This document shows, piece by piece, positions 15,879 to 24,342 of a stretch of DNA of 64,000 bases. Under the pieces are notes generated by a model that searched no databases, was not told the origin of the DNA, and saw only the letters and a program-made list of their open reading frames with translations. This DNA is from Lachnospiraceae bacterium. GTDB taxonomy: Bacteria > Bacillota > Clostridia > Lachnospirales > Lachnospiraceae. Each line of letters starts with the position of its first letter. The stretch's first letter is position 1. The position numbers and the translations under genes are program-made. The stretch is taken from assembly GCA_902362715.1 (NCBI GenBank), contig CABIXN010000003.1, positions 293,914 to 357,913 on the forward strand, written 5' to 3'.

Positions 15879-16127
15879 TACTTGGGAAATCTTATTTCCC
15901 AAGTATAAAAAATGCTCCGCAGGGATGCGCACAGGCGTGAAAAGGAAGAGAGCCGCAGGCGGCCACGCCCGGCGCGAGAATGTGCAAAAGCACATTCTTT
16001 TATATACCTGGGAAAATAAGTTTCCCAGGTATAAAAGCGCTCCGCAGGGATGCGCACAGGCGTGAAAAGGAAAAAAGCCGCAGGCGGCCACGCCCGGCGC
16101 GAGAATGTGCTAACGCACATTCTTTTA
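15877..16127 (+). repeat. Two tandem copies of a ~126-bp hairpin element
   Basis: Copies at 15877-16002 and 16003-16127. Each starts with a long dyad (TATACTTGGGAAAT or TATACCTGGGAAA with its complement), has a GC-rich body containing GCTCCGCAGGGATGCGCAC and GCCGCAGGCGGCCACG, and ends with AGAATGTGC-N4-GCACATTCT-TTTA, which looks like an intrinsic terminator. They lie between the T-box terminator and the ileS ribosome site, so the ileS mRNA must pass both hairpins. Related elements are at 22987-23193 and 59756-59909. Confidence 0.9.
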
Positions 16128-16148
16128 TAAACAGAAAGGAGATCTTGA

Positions 16149-19100
16149 ATGTACGAGAAAGTATCGACAAATCTGAATTTCGTTGACAGAGAAAAGAAAA
16201 CCGAAGAGTTCTGGAAGGACCATGATATTTTTCGAAAAAGTATGGAAAACAGAAAAGAAGGGGAGACCTATACCTTTTATGACGGTCCGCCAACAGCTAA
16301 TGGAAAACCTCATATTGGGCATGTTTTGACCCGTGTTATTAAGGATATGATTCCGAGATACCAGACAATGAAGGGAAAAATGGTTCCCCGTAAAGCCGGA
16401 TGGGATACCCATGGACTGCCTGTAGAGCTGGAAGTGGAGAAACTGCTTCATCTGGACGGGAAGGAGCAGATAGAGGAATATGGTCTGGATCCCTTTATTC
16501 AGAAATGTAAAGAGTCCGTCTGGAAATACAAAGGTATGTGGGAAGATTTTTCCGGTACCGTTGGATTCTGGGCTGATATGGATCATCCATATGTCACATA
16601 CGATGACAATTTTATTGAATCAGAGTGGTGGGCATTAAAACAGATCTGGGATAAAGGACTGCTTTATAAAGGGTTTAAGATTGTGCCTTACTGTCCGCGG
16701 TGCGGGACTCCTCTGTCATCTCATGAGGTTGCTCAGGGATATAAAGAGGTCAAAGAGCGTTCTGCTATTGTGCGGTTTAAAGTAAAAGGCGCGGATGAAT
16801 ATATTCTGGCATGGACAACCACACCCTGGACACTGCCGTCTAATGTAGCTCTTTGTGTAAATCCGGTGGAATCCTATGTTAAGGTAAAAGCGGCAGATGG
16901 ATATACGTATTACATGGCGGAAGCACTGCTGGATAAAGTTCTGGGTACAGATGAAGAAAATGGCGCTTCTTATGAAATTCTGGAGACATATAAAGGCAGG
17001 GATCTGGAATATAAAGAATATGAGCCTCTTTTTGACTATGCCCTGGATATCTGTGAAAAACAGCATAAAAAAGCATACTATGTGACCTGTGCGGATTACG
17101 TTACACTGACAGATGGTACCGGTGTTGTTCATATTGCGCCGGCTTTCGGTGAAGATGATGCCCAGGTAGGACGCAGATATGATCTGCCTTTTGTACAGCT
17201 GGTTGACGGCAAAGGTGAGATGACAAAAGAAACGCCATATGCAGGCGTATTTGTAAAAAAAGCCGATCCTATGGTATTAAAAGAACTGGAAGAAAAAGGT
17301 CTGTTATTTGACGCTCCGAAGTTTGAACACAGCTATCCACACTGCTGGAGATGCGACACACCGCTGATTTACTATGCAAGAGAATCCTGGTTTGTTAAGA
17401 TGACTGCCGTGAAGGATGATCTGGTTCGGAACAATAATACTGTAAACTGGATTCCGGAATCTATCGGAAAAGGACGTTTCGGAGACTGGCTGGAAAATAT
17501 CCAGGACTGGGGAATTTCACGTAACCGTTACTGGGGAACTCCATTAAATATCTGGGAGTGCGAAGACTGCGGTCATATGGAATCCATTGGAAGCCGGCAG
17601 GAACTTGCAGAAAAAAGCGGAAATCCGGATGCTGTTCATGTAGAACTGCACAGACCATATATTGATGAAGTGACAATAAAATGTCCTCACTGCGGCAAAC
17701 CTATGCACCGGGTGCCGGAAGTAATTGACTGCTGGTTTGATTCCGGAGCAATGCCTTTTGCGCAGCATCATTATCCCTTTGAAAACAAGGAAGTATTTGA
17801 ACAGCAGTTCCCGGCTCAGTTTATTTCTGAAGCTGTAGATCAGACACGTGGATGGTTTTACTCCCTGATGGCAGAGTCTACTTTACTGTTTAATAAAGCT
17901 CCTTATGAAAATGTAATTGTTCTGGGTCATGTTCAGGATGAGAACGGACAAAAAATGAGTAAATCCAAAGGAAATGCGGTAGATCCTTTCGACGCACTGG
18001 AGAAGTACGGTGCAGATGCAATCCGCTGGTATTTCTATATTAACTCAGCTCCATGGCTGCCTAACCGTTTCCATGGCAAAGCCGTTATGGAAGGACAGCG
18101 TAAATTTATGGGTACTCTCTGGAATACCTATGCATTTTTTGTGCTGTATGCGAATATTGATAATTTTGATGCCACAAAGTATCAGCTGGAATATGATAAA
18201 TTATCCGTTATGGATAAATGGATGCTGTCAAAATTAAACACACTGGTACAGACAGTGGATGATAATCTGGCAAATTACAGAATCCCGGAAGCGGCAAGAG
18301 CTCTTCAGGACTTTGTAGATGATATGAGCAACTGGTATGTCAGAAGAAGCCGTGAGCGCTTCTGGGCAAAAGGTATGGAGCAGGATAAGATCAATGCTTA
18401 TATGACGCTGTATACTGCACTGGTAACTGTTGCAAAAACAGCGGCTCCAATGATTCCGTTTATGACAGAGGATATTTATCAGAACCTTGTAAGAAGTATT
18501 GACAAAAATGCTCCGGAAAGTATTCATTTATGTGATTTTCCTGTTGCAGAAATGTCCATGATTGATAAGGAACTTGAGAAAAACATGGATGAGGTTCTGA
18601 AAATCGTTGTGATGGGCCGTGCATGCCGAAACAGCGCTAATATTAAGAATCGTCAGCCAATTGGAAATATGTTTGTAAAAGCCGCAAATAATCTGCCAGA
18701 ATATTTTGTGCAGATTATTGAAGAAGAGCTGAATGTAAAAAAAGTAACTTTCTCAGAGGATGTAAGTTCCTTTACAAGCTATACGTTTAAGCCTCAGCTG
18801 CGAACAGTAGGACCTAAATATGGAAAAGTACTGGGCAGGATTCAGAAAGCGCTGGCATCCTTAGATGGCAATGCAGCTATGAACCAGCTAAAAAGTACAG
18901 GATTACTGAAACTGGATATTCCGGATGCTGAGGTAGAATTATCTGAAGAAGATCTGCTGATTACCATGACACAGATGGAAGGCTATGTGACAGAAAGCGA
19001 TAATGAAGTTACTGTTGTGCTGGATACAAAACTGACACCTCAGCTGCGTGAAGAAGGATTTGTAAGGGAAATCATCAGTAAGGTTCAGACTATGAGAAAA

Positions 19101-19301
19101 GAGGCAGGGTTTGAAGTTATGGATAAGATCCTGCTGTCTTATGAAGCTGGAAAAAAAGCTGCAGATATTTTTGAAAAATTCGGTAATGATATTCAAAAGG
19201 AAGTTCTGGCGGTATCTGTTTTGGGGGGAACACTTCAGGGATATCAGAAGGAATGGAACATTAACGGCGAACAAGTAAAATTGGGAGTGGAAAAACAATG
19301 A
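16149..19301 (+). CDS. ileS: Isoleucyl-tRNA synthetase
   Basis: Charges tRNA-Ile in the cytoplasm. 1050 residues, class I. 'GKPHIGHVL' is the HIGH motif (about 54-62) and 'KMSKSKGNAV' the KMSKS loop (about 602-611); the editing domain includes 'GTGVVHIAPAFGEDD'. Cys pairs 'CPRCGTPLSS', 'CEDCGH' and 'CPHCGKPM' may hold zinc. Length and the 'FYDGPPTANGKPHIGHVL' segment fit the IleS2 clade (eukaryote-like), whose members are generally less sensitive to mupirocin; sensitivity of this enzyme cannot be read directly. AAAGGAG at 16136-16142 precedes the start. Regulated by the T-box upstream. The stop overlaps the start of glgP (ATGA). Confidence 0.97.
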   Translation: MYEKVSTNLNFVDREKKTEEFWKDHDIFRKSMENRKEGETYTFYDGPPTANGKPHIGHVLTRVIKDMIPRYQTMKGKMVPRKAGWDTHGLPVELEVEKLLHLDGKEQIEEYGLDPFIQKCKESVWKYKGMWEDFSGTVGFWADMDHPYVTYDDNFIESEWWALKQIWDKGLLYKGFKIVPYCPRCGTPLSSHEVAQGYKEVKERSAIVRFKVKGADEYILAWTTTPWTLPSNVALCVNPVESYVKVKAADGYTYYMAEALLDKVLGTDEENGASYEILETYKGRDLEYKEYEPLFDYALDICEKQHKKAYYVTCADYVTLTDGTGVVHIAPAFGEDDAQVGRRYDLPFVQLVDGKGEMTKETPYAGVFVKKADPMVLKELEEKGLLFDAPKFEHSYPHCWRCDTPLIYYARESWFVKMTAVKDDLVRNNNTVNWIPESIGKGRFGDWLENIQDWGISRNRYWGTPLNIWECEDCGHMESIGSRQELAEKSGNPDAVHVELHRPYIDEVTIKCPHCGKPMHRVPEVIDCWFDSGAMPFAQHHYPFENKEVFEQQFPAQFISEAVDQTRGWFYSLMAESTLLFNKAPYENVIVLGHVQDENGQKMSKSKGNAVDPFDALEKYGADAIRWYFYINSAPWLPNRFHGKAVMEGQRKFMGTLWNTYAFFVLYANIDNFDATKYQLEYDKLSVMDKWMLSKLNTLVQTVDDNLANYRIPEAARALQDFVDDMSNWYVRRSRERFWAKGMEQDKINAYMTLYTALVTVAKTAAPMIPFMTEDIYQNLVRSIDKNAPESIHLCDFPVAEMSMIDKELEKNMDEVLKIVVMGRACRNSANIKNRQPIGNMFVKAANNLPEYFVQIIEEELNVKKVTFSEDVSSFTSYTFKPQLRTVGPKYGKVLGRIQKALASLDGNAAMNQLKSTGLLKLDIPDAEVELSEEDLLITMTQMEGYVTESDNEVTVVLDTKLTPQLREEGFVREIISKVQTMRKEAGFEVMDKILLSYEAGKKAADIFEKFGNDIQKEVLAVSVLGGTLQGYQKEWNINGEQVKLGVEKQ

Positions 19302-21769
19302 TGAAAAATCCGGCATTTGAAAAAGAGACTTTTAAAAAAAGTGTAAAAGAGAATGTTAAAAATTTATATCGAAAGACATTAAAAGAAGCGACCCAGCAGG
19401 AAATTTATCAGGCGGTTTCTTATTCTGTAAAAGATGTAATTATTGATCAGTGGCTGGCAACTCAGCAGACCTTTGATAAAACAGATGCCAAAATTGTATA
19501 TTACATGTCCATGGAATTTCTCATGGGAAGAGCTCTTGGCAATAATTTGATCAACCTGACAGCCTACAATGAAGTAAAAGAAGCCCTAGAAGAGATCGGG
19601 GTGGATTTGAATGCCATTGAAGATGAAGAGCCGGATCCGGCTCTTGGCAACGGCGGGCTTGGCCGGCTGGCTGCCTGTTTTATGGAATCTCTGGCAACTC
19701 TTGGTTATCCGGCTTATGGATGTGGTATCCGTTATCGGTACGGAATGTTTAAACAGAAAATTAAGGATGGATATCAGCTGGAAGAACCGGATAACTGGCT
19801 GAAAAACGGTTATCCCTTTGAACTGCGCAGACCAGAGCATACCTTTGAAGTGAAGTTTGGCGGATATGTCCGGGCAGAGGCCTCTGGAAACGGCCATACG
19901 AAGTTTATTCAGGAAGGTTATCAGTCAGTTCGCGCCGTACCTTATGATATGCCGATTATCGGATATAACAATAATATGGTAAATACGCTGATGATCTGGG
20001 ATGCAGAACCTATTCAGTGTTTTGAACTGGATTCCTTTGATAAGGGGGATTACAGAAAAGCTGTAGAGCAGGAAAATCTTGCAAGAAATCTGGTGGATGT
20101 GCTGTATCCTAATGATAATCATATTGCAGGAAAAGAACTCCGGTTAAAACAGCAGTACTTCTTTGTATCAGCCAGCATTCAGCGTGCTCTGGCAAGGTTT
20201 AAGAAAAATCATCCGGATATTCACATGCTGCCTCAAAAGGTTGCTATTCAGATGAATGATACGCATCCCACTGTAGCAGTAGCAGAGCTTATGAGAATTC
20301 TGCTGGATGAAGAGGGACTTGGCTGGGATGAAGCATGGGAGATCACCTCTAAAACCTGCGCTTATACTAATCATACAATTATGGCAGAAGCTCTGGAAAA
20401 ATGGCCGATTGAGATATTCTCCCGTCTGCTTCCTCGTATTTATCAGATTATTGAGGAAATTAACCGCAGATTTTTACTGGATATTGAGGCTAAATTCCCG
20501 GGGGATTACCATAAAAAAGAAAAAATGGCTATTATCCATGACGGACAGGTAAAAATGGCTCATCTTGCTATTGCGGCAGGATATTCAGTGAATGGTGTTG
20601 CCAGACTTCATACAGAAATTCTTAAAAATCAGGAACTGAAAGATTTTTATGAGATGTTCCCGGAAAAATTCAATAATAAAACAAACGGTATTACCCAGAG
20701 ACGGTTCCTATATCACGGAAATCCGCTTCTTTCTGCGTGGATTACTGATAAAATCGGAGACGACTGGATCACTAATCTGTCGCATATGGAAAAGCTTGCA
20801 TTGTTTGCGGATGATAAAAAAGCGCAGCAGGAGTTTATGAATATTAAATACCAGAATAAACTGCGCCTGGCAAAATATATTCAGAAACATAATGGAATCG
20901 AGGTTGATCCAAGATCAATTTTTGATGTTCAGGTAAAACGTCTCCATGAGTATAAACGTCAGCTTCTGAATATCCTGCATATTATGTTCCTCTATAATAT
21001 GTTAAAAGAGCATCCAGACATGGACTTTTATCCGAGAACATTTATTTTCGGTGCAAAAGCAGCGGCAGGTTACAGAATAGCAAAGCTGACAATTAAGCTT
21101 ATTAATTCTGTGGCAGATGTTATTAACAATGATAAAACCATTAATGGCAAGCTGAAGGTTGTGTTTATTGAAGACTATAAAGTCTCCAATGCAGAATGGA
21201 TTTTCGCTGCTGCCGATGTCAGTGAACAGATTTCCACTGCAAGTAAAGAGGCTTCCGGAACCGGCAACATGAAATTTATGTTAAATGGTGCAGTAACAAT
21301 TGGTACTATGGATGGAGCTAATGTTGAAATTGCAGAAGAAGTGGGAGAAGATAATATTTTTATTTTCGGTATGAGTTCTGACGAAGTCATTGAGCATGAG
21401 AAGAGACGCGATTATAATCCAATGGAGATTTTCAATAATGATCAGGATATCCGTCAGGTACTGATGCAGATTATAAACGGATTTTATTCACAAAATGATA
21501 CAGAGCTGTTCCGGGATCTGTATAATTCCCTGTTGAATACACAATGTACCCAGTTTGCAGATACCTACTTTAATCTGAAAGATTTCCGTTCCTACTCAGA
21601 TGCACAAAAACGTGTAGAAGAAGCGTACAGAGACGAAGAACGCTGGGCAAAAATGGCAATGTTAAACGTAGCTCATGTTGGCAAATTTTCATCTGACAGA
21701 ACCATTCAGGAGTATGTGGATGATATCTGGCATCTGGAAAAAATCCAGGTAGAGCCGGAAGAATTTTAA
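19298..21769 (+). CDS. glgP: Glycogen/alpha-glucan phosphorylase
   Basis: Releases glucose-1-phosphate from alpha-1,4-glucan ends with inorganic phosphate; cytosolic, PLP-dependent. The 823-residue length is normal. Motifs: 'EPDPALGNGGLGRLAACFM' near residue 105 and the PLP-lysine segment 'EASGTGNMKFMLNGAVTIGT' near 650. The ATG at 19298 overlaps the ileS TGA by four bases; ATG 19301 is an equally possible start. Coupling to ileS would place a storage-sugar enzyme under Ile-tRNA control, which is unusual. No other glg genes are nearby. It ends at a long AT-rich dyad. Confidence 0.96.
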   Translation: MMKNPAFEKETFKKSVKENVKNLYRKTLKEATQQEIYQAVSYSVKDVIIDQWLATQQTFDKTDAKIVYYMSMEFLMGRALGNNLINLTAYNEVKEALEEIGVDLNAIEDEEPDPALGNGGLGRLAACFMESLATLGYPAYGCGIRYRYGMFKQKIKDGYQLEEPDNWLKNGYPFELRRPEHTFEVKFGGYVRAEASGNGHTKFIQEGYQSVRAVPYDMPIIGYNNNMVNTLMIWDAEPIQCFELDSFDKGDYRKAVEQENLARNLVDVLYPNDNHIAGKELRLKQQYFFVSASIQRALARFKKNHPDIHMLPQKVAIQMNDTHPTVAVAELMRILLDEEGLGWDEAWEITSKTCAYTNHTIMAEALEKWPIEIFSRLLPRIYQIIEEINRRFLLDIEAKFPGDYHKKEKMAIIHDGQVKMAHLAIAAGYSVNGVARLHTEILKNQELKDFYEMFPEKFNNKTNGITQRRFLYHGNPLLSAWITDKIGDDWITNLSHMEKLALFADDKKAQQEFMNIKYQNKLRLAKYIQKHNGIEVDPRSIFDVQVKRLHEYKRQLLNILHIMFLYNMLKEHPDMDFYPRTFIFGAKAAAGYRIAKLTIKLINSVADVINNDKTINGKLKVVFIEDYKVSNAEWIFAAADVSEQISTASKEASGTGNMKFMLNGAVTIGTMDGANVEIAEEVGEDNIFIFGMSSDEVIEHEKRRDYNPMEIFNNDQDIRQVLMQIINGFYSQNDTELFRDLYNSLLNTQCTQFADTYFNLKDFRSYSDAQKRVEEAYRDEERWAKMAMLNVAHVGKFSSDRTIQEYVDDIWHLEKIQVEPEEF

Positions 21770-21794
21770 ATAACGACTATATTTAGGGAGTCAT

Positions 21795-21832
21795 CACCTT
21801 ACAAAATATTTATTTAAATATTTTGTAAGGTG
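21795..21832. terminator. Long AT-rich dyad after glgP
   Basis: A perfect 18-bp stem around a TT loop, 26 bp after the glgP stop. There is no T-tract after it on the + strand, so it may protect the 3' end or terminate imperfectly. The region from here to 21970 shows no gene. Confidence 0.6.
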
Positions 21833-21970
21833 GTATATACTTATTATGTTCTTTTAGGCTGGTTCACAGCTTAAGGAATTGTTTTTCTACTATTCTTAAT
21901 ACATTTCTTGAAAGTTTTTTCAAAATATCCGTACAAAGTCACAAATTTATAATCTGGGAAAGGGATTTTC

Positions 21971-21999
21971 TTTACAGTTGTAAGGAATCTCTTTATAAT
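21971..21999 (+). promoter_or_regulatory. Promoter of the Rpn-family gene
   Basis: TTTACA (21971-21976), 17 bp, TATAAT (21994-21999), only 16 bp from the TTG start; the leader would be very short. Confidence 0.6.
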
Positions 22000-22014
22000 G
22001 AAAGGAGAAGTTAT

Positions 22015-22875
22015 TTGAAACCTAGTAAACCATTGGGACAATTGACACTGTTTGATCGCTTTTTATTCGCAGAGGCTATGGAAAGCCCGGGAAATCTGCA
22101 GATTTTACTGGAAATTATTCTTGGAAGAGATGTTCATTTAAAGGACTGCCCGCAGTCTGAGAAGGAAATACGGACTACTCCGCTGAAGCGGTTTGTAAAG
22201 CTGGATGTCTGGAGCCAGGATGAGGAGGGTGTTGTATATAATACGGAGGCCCAAAAGGAAAATACCGGAAATCTGCCGAGGCGAAGCAGATATTATCAGG
22301 GAATGATTGACAGTAAACTGCTGGAACCGGGAGAAATTGATTTTAGAAAATTAAATCAGCTGTATGTAATTATGATTACACCTTTTGACCTGTTTGGGGC
22401 GGGGAAGTATCAGTATACTTTTCAGATGAAGTGTGAAGAAGTGCCGGGACTGAATCTGGAAGACGGAGTTACCCGGATCTTTTTAAACAGTCATGGAACA
22501 GACCCGGAAGGGGTAAGTGAGGAGCTTATAGAGCTTTTGCATTACATAGAGCATACCAATGAAAAGACAGAGGAAAGCTGTAAAAGCGGCCGGATAAAAA
22601 CGCTGAAAAGACGGATCGACAGTCTCAAAGAGAATGCGGAAGTGAGTGTGAGATATATGCAGGCATGGGAAGAGAGAGTCATGGAGCAGAATGAGGCTAG
22701 AAAAGAAGGCATAAAGTCTGGTTTGATTGCTGGGAAACAGAAAAAATTAGAAGAACAGATACAGAAGAAATTAGTAAAAGGAAAAAATCCGGAGCAGATT
22801 GCGAAAGATTTGGAAGAACCGATAGAAACAGTTAGAGGAATAATAGAAGCAGTAAAAGGTAGTATTGATTCTTAA
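22015..22875 (+). CDS. Rpn-family PD-(D/E)XK nuclease
   Basis: 286 residues. The N-terminal half has the Rpn/'putative transposase' pattern: 'LTLFDRFLFAEAM', then 'KLDVWSQDEEGVVYNTEAQ' near residues 62-80, giving the D...ExQ catalytic set of PD-(D/E)XK nucleases. The C-terminal third is charged helix ending in 'EQIAKDLEEPIETVRGII', a helix-turn-helix-like tail common in this family. Rpn proteins promote RecA-independent recombination and are often multicopy. The start is TTG at 22015, six bases after AAAGGAGA; the next ATG would remove the conserved N-terminus. It is a single gene with its own promoter and terminator. Confidence 0.88.
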   Translation: MKPSKPLGQLTLFDRFLFAEAMESPGNLQILLEIILGRDVHLKDCPQSEKEIRTTPLKRFVKLDVWSQDEEGVVYNTEAQKENTGNLPRRSRYYQGMIDSKLLEPGEIDFRKLNQLYVIMITPFDLFGAGKYQYTFQMKCEEVPGLNLEDGVTRIFLNSHGTDPEGVSEELIELLHYIEHTNEKTEESCKSGRIKTLKRRIDSLKENAEVSVRYMQAWEERVMEQNEARKEGIKSGLIAGKQKKLEEQIQKKLVKGKNPEQIAKDLEEPIETVRGIIEAVKGSIDS

Positions 22876-22928
22876 GATCAGACTGTGATTCATATCAAAT
22901 ATTAGTAGTTGTTACTAATAAATAAACA

Positions 22929-22985
22929 AAAACATTCCCAGGCAGTTAAGGAGGCAGCCCCTTGATTACCTGGGAATGTTTTTTT
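22929..22985 (+). terminator. Terminator of the Rpn-family gene
   Basis: AAAACATTCCCAGG pairs with CCTGGGAATGTTTT and is followed by a run of T (ends 22985). The loop is long (26 nt). Confidence 0.85.
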
Positions 22986-22986
22986 A

Positions 22987-23193
22987 CTCTATAGGAAATA
23001 CTGTGTTGTGATAAAGCTGAAAAGTACCGATTCCTATAGAGCAAAAAAACGCTCCGCTGTGGATCGCACTGCGGCGGAATGGAGTCATGTCGCAAAAGCG
23101 ACCCGCCGCAGGCGGAAAACCCTGCCGTGGCAGGATTCTTTTTTATGCTGCAGACAACTATGTTTGACTCAGGAATGTGAAAGGGCACATTCC
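22987..23193. repeat. Dispersed hairpin element, copy at 23 kb
   Basis: Starts with the dyad CTCTATAGGAA (22987-22997) / TTCCTATAGAG (23031-23041), has the body CGCTCCGC...CCGCCGCAGGCGG, and ends with GGAATGTG-AAAGGG-CACATTCC. The first ~120 bp are nearly identical to 59756-59882; then this copy has about 50 extra bases with a CCTGCCGTGGCAGG hairpin plus T-run. It ends against the CPBP gene and could terminate it. It fills the 320-bp gap between the Rpn and CPBP genes. Confidence 0.85.
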
Positions 23194-23196
23194 TTT

Positions 23197-24051
23197 TCAT
23201 TCTTTTACAAACCGGTCATTTTGAATCTGGAATTCACTGTTATAAATATAAAGTGCGAAGATGGTCAATGCAATGCCGATGGCTGAAAATCCTGCAAAAC
23301 TAAAGGCCGTGGTCAGGTCAAAGAAGCCGGAGAAGATACTTCCCAGGAGATTATACAGCATGTGAAGAATCACAGCATATTTAATACTGCGTCCGGTACG
23401 GCAGAGCCAGCCAAGAATCAGTCCCAGAAAGAAAGAGTAAATGCCCTGAACCACATTCATGTGCATAAGTCCAAACAAGGCGGCCTGTAGAATATTGGCC
23501 CCCCAGAAAGGAAGAGCCTTTCTGGCAAAGCGGTAAGTCAGTCCCCGAAAAGCAATTTCTTCCCCAATTGGTGCTAAAATGATGGTATATATTGCAAGAA
23601 GAATGGATATTGCATCAAATCCTGCAGAATATAAGGTCTGATTATAAGTAACCATCCATTCCGGACGAATCCAGGAGATCCCGCTGGTTAAAAGCACTGT
23701 GATGTATTGAAGTCCAAATGCCAGGAAAATCAGGGCAAAAAAAATGTGAACAGAAAATCCGCTCCAGTATCTTTTTTTCTTCTTGCGAAAAGGAGTTACA
23801 AATACCTTCCGGTACCAGATTCCAAAAATAATAATTATGGTAATAGAAAATACAACAGAAAGTCTTTGCAAAAAAGCGGTATCCTGTAAAAGGGACAGTG
23901 TATAAGATATAAAATTAACGCCGGTATCGGCAGGTGTATCTGAAAAAAGGAAATGAATAATAACCTGAATTACCATCATGGGAATTGTTACAGCCAGCTG
24001 AATCAGGAAAAACAGGATAAACGGAAGAAAGCTTTTGAAAAAATTAATCAT
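23197..24051 (-). CDS. CPBP-family intramembrane metalloprotease
   Basis: 284 residues, about seven or eight membrane helices. The three family motifs are visible: 'APIGEEIAFRGLTYR' (EExxxR, near residues 158-172), 'LFGLMHMNVVQG' (the His of motif 2, near 188-199) and 'VILHMLYNLLG' (HxxxN, near 221-231). Related to the CAAX protease Rce1; in bacteria they are linked to bacteriocin self-immunity or peptide processing, with the substrate usually unknown. AGGAGG lies 12 bases before the start, a rather long spacing. It stands alone; no bacteriocin gene is next to it. Confidence 0.9.
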   Translation of the reverse strand: MINFFKSFLPFILFFLIQLAVTIPMMVIQVIIHFLFSDTPADTGVNFISYTLSLLQDTAFLQRLSVVFSITIIIIFGIWYRKVFVTPFRKKKKRYWSGFSVHIFFALIFLAFGLQYITVLLTSGISWIRPEWMVTYNQTLYSAGFDAISILLAIYTIILAPIGEEIAFRGLTYRFARKALPFWGANILQAALFGLMHMNVVQGIYSFFLGLILGWLCRTGRSIKYAVILHMLYNLLGSIFSGFFDLTTAFSFAGFSAIGIALTIFALYIYNSEFQIQNDRFVKE

Positions 24052-24342
24052 GTTTCTTGTTATGCCTCCTATATATTCTTAAATAATACAAGTTAAATAA
24101 AAGTGCCTCAGTGACACATGGTAATCAGTATAGCATAGTATGGCTGAATTTACATAATTTTATATTTAAAATTTTTTTAATATTTCCTGTTTGGAAAATG
24201 ATAGCAGGTACCGATGGCAGGAAACAGAGCTTATGGGAGGGAAAAGATAATTGAGTCTGTACATTGCCTGTTATAAAAAAATGTAGTAAACTTACTTCAC
24301 CAGAAGAATCGTTTATGAATGAGTACGAAAGGATGAAATATT
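24052..24342. other. Intergenic region upstream of dnaE
   Basis: Divergent region of about 290 bp between the CPBP gene and dnaE, AT-rich. A TATAAA at 24271-24276 could be a dnaE -10, but I see no convincing -35 at normal spacing. No gene or repeat was found. Confidence 0.4.

Noticed and set aside
16149..19301. Mupirocin hyper-resistance of IleS from an altered HIGH motif
   Set aside because: The motif here is a canonical HIGH, so only the general IleS2 clade assignment is supported.
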